From Syntrophomonadaceae bacterium (GTDB lineage Bacteria; Bacillota; Dethiobacteria; DTU022), in NCBI GenBank assembly GCA_007119335.1, contig SKPU01000089.1:1-14785 (forward strand): a stretch of DNA of 14,785 nt, given 5' to 3'. The position numbers and the translations under genes are program-made. The notes below the pieces were generated by a model. The model was given only the letters and a program-made list of their open reading frames with translations, was not told the origin of the DNA and made no database searches. Positions 12,491 through 14,785 of the stretch are shown one piece after another (positions within the stretch are counted from its first letter, which is position 1; each line of letters starts with the position of its first letter).

Positions 12491-13831
12491 TTGGGGAAAT
12501 TATTTGGTACTGACGGAATTAGGGGGGTAGCTAACCGTGATTTGACCCCTGAGTTAGCTTACAGGATCGGACGGATTGCAGCCTGGTTGTTAGGCGGCAA
12601 TCATGAACAACCACTTTTTCTGATTGGACGTGATACTCGTCTTTCGGGTTCCATGCTGGAAGGTTCACTGACAGCAGGGATTAACTCGGTAGGGGGGCAG
12701 GTGCGTCTTTTAGGAATTGTATCCACTCCGGCGGTGGCCTATCTGACAAAACATCTGCAGGCGGTTGCGGGTGTTGTAATTTCTGCTTCGCATAATCCCA
12801 TTGAGGACAATGGTTTAAAAATATTTTATGGTAATGGCTTTAAACTGCCTGATGCCCTTGAAGAGGAGATTGAAAAATATTATTTTCAGGAATCAGATGA
12901 TTTGCCTCGTCCGTTAGGATCAAAACTTGGTCAGACTTTTAAAGACGGGGATGCCCTGGAAGAGTATATAGCCCATTTAAAAGCATGTTCCCCTTCACTG
13001 CAAGGGTTGGATCTAGTTATTGATTGTGCTCATGGAGCAGCCTGCAGGGTGGCCGGAGAACTTTTAGAGAACCTCGGCGCAAAGGTGAAGATGCTTCATG
13101 ATGAACCTGACGGCAGCCGAATTAATGTTAATTGCGGAGCGACCGATATCACTGATCTTCAAAAGGAAGTTCTCAATAGCAATGCTTCTATCGGCTTAGC
13201 TTTTGATGGCGATGCGGACCGGTTAATTGCTGTCGATGAAAAGGGTAATGAAGTTGATGGGGATGCGATAATGGCAATCTGTGCTGTTGACATGGCAAAA
13301 AAAGGCCTGCTTAAAAAAAATACATTGGTAGCTACAGTCATGAGTAATGGCGGCCTGGATATTCTGGCCGAGAAGCAAGGATTAAAAGTGATCCGCACCA
13401 AAGTGGGAGATCGCTATGTCCTTGAAAAAATGGTGGAAGGTGGTTATACGCTGGGTGGAGAACAGTCCGGGCATATTATTTTTGCTGAATATGCCACGAC
13501 CGGAGATGGTCTACTGACTGCCCTACAGCTGCTAAAGATTGTTCAGGAAAATCAGCAGACCCTTTCTGAATTGTCCTCCCATCTGGATCGCCTGCCGCAG
13601 GTTTTGGTGAATCAAAAAGTGGGGACAAGGGAAGGTTGGTCCGATAACCCGCACATTAAAGAGGCTATCCAAAAGATCGAACAAGATCTGGGGGAATATG
13701 GCCGAATCCTGGTTCGTCCATCCGGAACCGAGGCTAAAATAAGGGTTATGTTGGAAGCGCCCTTGGACAAGGAAACCCTCAATCAATATGCGCACTCCCT
13801 GGCAGAAATAATTGCCAAAGAGCAGTCCTGA
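12491..13831 (+). CDS. glmM: Phosphoglucosamine mutase GlmM
   Basis: GlmM interconverts glucosamine-6-phosphate and glucosamine-1-phosphate, the second step toward UDP-GlcNAc for peptidoglycan. The 446-residue protein has the full four-domain phosphohexomutase layout: the phosphoserine loop ISASHNP with Ser100, the Mg-binding DGDADR at 239-244, the sugar-binding GGEQSGH at 322-328 and the phosphate-binding RPSGTE at 409-414. The N-terminus GKLFGTDGIRGVAN is canonical. The TTG start at 12491 is supported by GAGGAGG 7 bases upstream. The 84-base gap after cdaR holds no terminator, only a short AACCG/CGGTT hairpin, so cotranscription with cdaA-cdaR is likely. In B. subtilis and relatives GlmM also binds and inhibits CdaA. 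The product feeds GlmU, not in this window. Confidence 0.97.
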   Translation: MGKLFGTDGIRGVANRDLTPELAYRIGRIAAWLLGGNHEQPLFLIGRDTRLSGSMLEGSLTAGINSVGGQVRLLGIVSTPAVAYLTKHLQAVAGVVISASHNPIEDNGLKIFYGNGFKLPDALEEEIEKYYFQESDDLPRPLGSKLGQTFKDGDALEEYIAHLKACSPSLQGLDLVIDCAHGAACRVAGELLENLGAKVKMLHDEPDGSRINVNCGATDITDLQKEVLNSNASIGLAFDGDADRLIAVDEKGNEVDGDAIMAICAVDMAKKGLLKKNTLVATVMSNGGLDILAEKQGLKVIRTKVGDRYVLEKMVEGGYTLGGEQSGHIIFAEYATTGDGLLTALQLLKIVQENQQTLSELSSHLDRLPQVLVNQKVGTREGWSDNPHIKEAIQKIEQDLGEYGRILVRPSGTEAKIRVMLEAPLDKETLNQYAHSLAEIIAKEQS

Positions 13832-13879
13832 CCGATCAATCAAAATAGGAAAGCATTATCTATAAACGGGGGTTAATTT

Positions 13880-14785
13880 ATGTGCGGTATTGTTGGTTAT
13901 ACTGGAAACAAGGAAGCCACGGAAATATTAATCAATGGTTTGAAGAAATTAGAATACCGGGGTTATGATTCAGCCGGAGTGGCTTTGCAGCAAGATGGAG
14001 AATTGTTTATAACCAAGGCTGCCGGCTCTGTGGCTGATCTTGAAAAAACCCTTGCGAACCACTCGAAAAATATTAATATGGGTATTGGTCACACCCGTTG
14101 GGCTACTCATGGCCGGCCGAGCGATCAAAATGCCCACCCCCATAGCAGCGCTTCCGGTGAGATTAGTATTGTTCACAACGGCATAATTGAAAATCACCGC
14201 TCCTTAAGAAAGTGGTTAACTGAAGAAGCAGGCTACACTTTTCGCTCAGAAACTGATACGGAGGTGTTGGTTCATCTAATCGAAGAGTACTACACAGGCG
14301 ATTTACTGGAAGCAGTTCTTAAGGCTATTTCTGGAGTGGAGGGATCTTATGCATTGGTTGCAGCCAGTTCACGCGAGCCGGGTCGCCTGGTCTGTGCCCG
14401 TCAGGATAGTCCCCTGATTGTTGGTTTTGGGGAAGGAGAAAATTTTGTTGCCTCCGATATTCCCGCTCTTCTCGCCCATACCCGAAAAACCTGTATTTTG
14501 GAAGACGGTGAATTTGCTTCTGTAACAGCGGAAAGTGTAGAAATATACGATGCTGAAAGACGGCTGCTTGAAAAAGAAACTTTTGAGGTTACCTGGGATA
14601 TAGAGGCTGCTGAAAAAAATGGTTACAAGCATTTCATGCTTAAGGAAATTATGGAGCAGCCGGTAGCGATCCGGGAAACGATGCGCCAGCGCATTGATGC
14701 TTCTAAAGGGAAGGTTGACCCTACGGAGCTTGATTTTTCATCCGAAGAACTTGCCCGTTTAGAAAAAATTTATATCGTAGCCTGC
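13880..14785 (+). CDS. glmS: Glutamine-fructose-6-phosphate aminotransferase GlmS (N-terminal half, runs off the window)
   Basis: The first 302 residues of about 600 are present. GlmS makes glucosamine-6-phosphate from fructose-6-phosphate and glutamine, the step before GlmM. The N-terminal glutaminase domain is complete: it begins MCGIVGYTGN, so Cys2 becomes the catalytic N-terminal nucleophile after Met removal; EYRGYDSAGVA is at 25-35, GHTRWATHG at 70-78 and HNGIIEN at 99-105. The second (SIS/isomerase) domain has just begun; the last residues read IYIVAC, the expected run-up to its first SIS motif. The ATG at 13880 has CGGGGG 7 bases upstream. It follows glmM by 48 bases, too short for a glmS ribozyme, so control by that element is absent here and expression probably depends on the upstream operon. 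Nothing about the present part is truncated except by the window edge. Confidence 0.97.
   Translation, partial: MCGIVGYTGNKEATEILINGLKKLEYRGYDSAGVALQQDGELFITKAAGSVADLEKTLANHSKNINMGIGHTRWATHGRPSDQNAHPHSSASGEISIVHNGIIENHRSLRKWLTEEAGYTFRSETDTEVLVHLIEEYYTGDLLEAVLKAISGVEGSYALVAASSREPGRLVCARQDSPLIVGFGEGENFVASDIPALLAHTRKTCILEDGEFASVTAESVEIYDAERRLLEKETFEVTWDIEAAEKNGYKHFMLKEIMEQPVAIRETMRQRIDASKGKVDPTELDFSSEELARLEKIYIVAC

Noticed and set aside
13832..13879. glmS ribozyme or riboswitch before glmS
   Set aside because: The gap is only 48 bases, much too short for the ribozyme, and the sequence shows none of its core.

Overview
The window looks like chromosomal DNA from an anaerobic Firmicute, most likely of class Clostridia. 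The grounds are the cdaA-cdaR-glmM-glmS order typical of Firmicutes, strong AGGAGG-type ribosome binding sites, frequent TTG starts, a MoeA protein with a C-terminal PBP-like domain, and a discrete AmmeMemoRadiSam operon. No transposase, phage gene, CRISPR array, tRNA or rRNA was found. Genes on the minus strand fill about 1-7157 and genes on the plus strand fill 7325 to the end, so there is one divergent point, at 7158-7324.

Minus strand, in transcription order. A MarR-family regulator (7157-6657) is followed by two half-size chromate-transporter (CHR) genes (6633-6061 and 6061-5528). A new promoter at 5492-5520 then starts a leader that resembles the molybdenum cofactor (Moco) riboswitch, with a GC-rich expression-platform hairpin at 5333-5362. 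Behind it lies a compact Moco operon: moeA (5305-4079), a second moeA fused to a periplasmic-binding-protein-like domain (4049-2142), moaA (2138-1143), a mobB-moaC fusion (1110-106) and the start of a MOSC-domain gene (113 to beyond base 1). MoaA and MoaC make cyclic pyranopterin monophosphate from GTP, the MoeA proteins insert the metal, and MobB and MOSC proteins act around nucleotide attachment and sulfur handling. moaD, moaE, mogA and mobA are not in the window.

Plus strand. A TauE/SafE-type anion permease (7325-8083) diverges from marR. A promoter overlapping its 3' flank (8087-8115) drives a three-gene set: a LigB/Memo-like protein, an AMMECR1-domain protein and a radical SAM enzyme (8210-10656). 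This is the AmmeMemoRadiSam system, which is widespread but of unknown function, and it is the most intriguing part of the window. After 200 bases without a gene comes cdaA (c-di-AMP synthase), cdaR, glmM and the first half of glmS. This group joins c-di-AMP signalling to UDP-GlcNAc and cell-wall precursor synthesis.

Taken together: oxyanion transport (CHR, TauE) flanks a MarR regulator next to cofactor-controlled Moco synthesis; the AmmeMemoRadiSam trio sits on its own promoter; and the c-di-AMP/amino-sugar operon follows. Almost all gene assignments rest on conserved motifs read directly from the translations. The riboswitch, promoters and operator are pattern-based calls.
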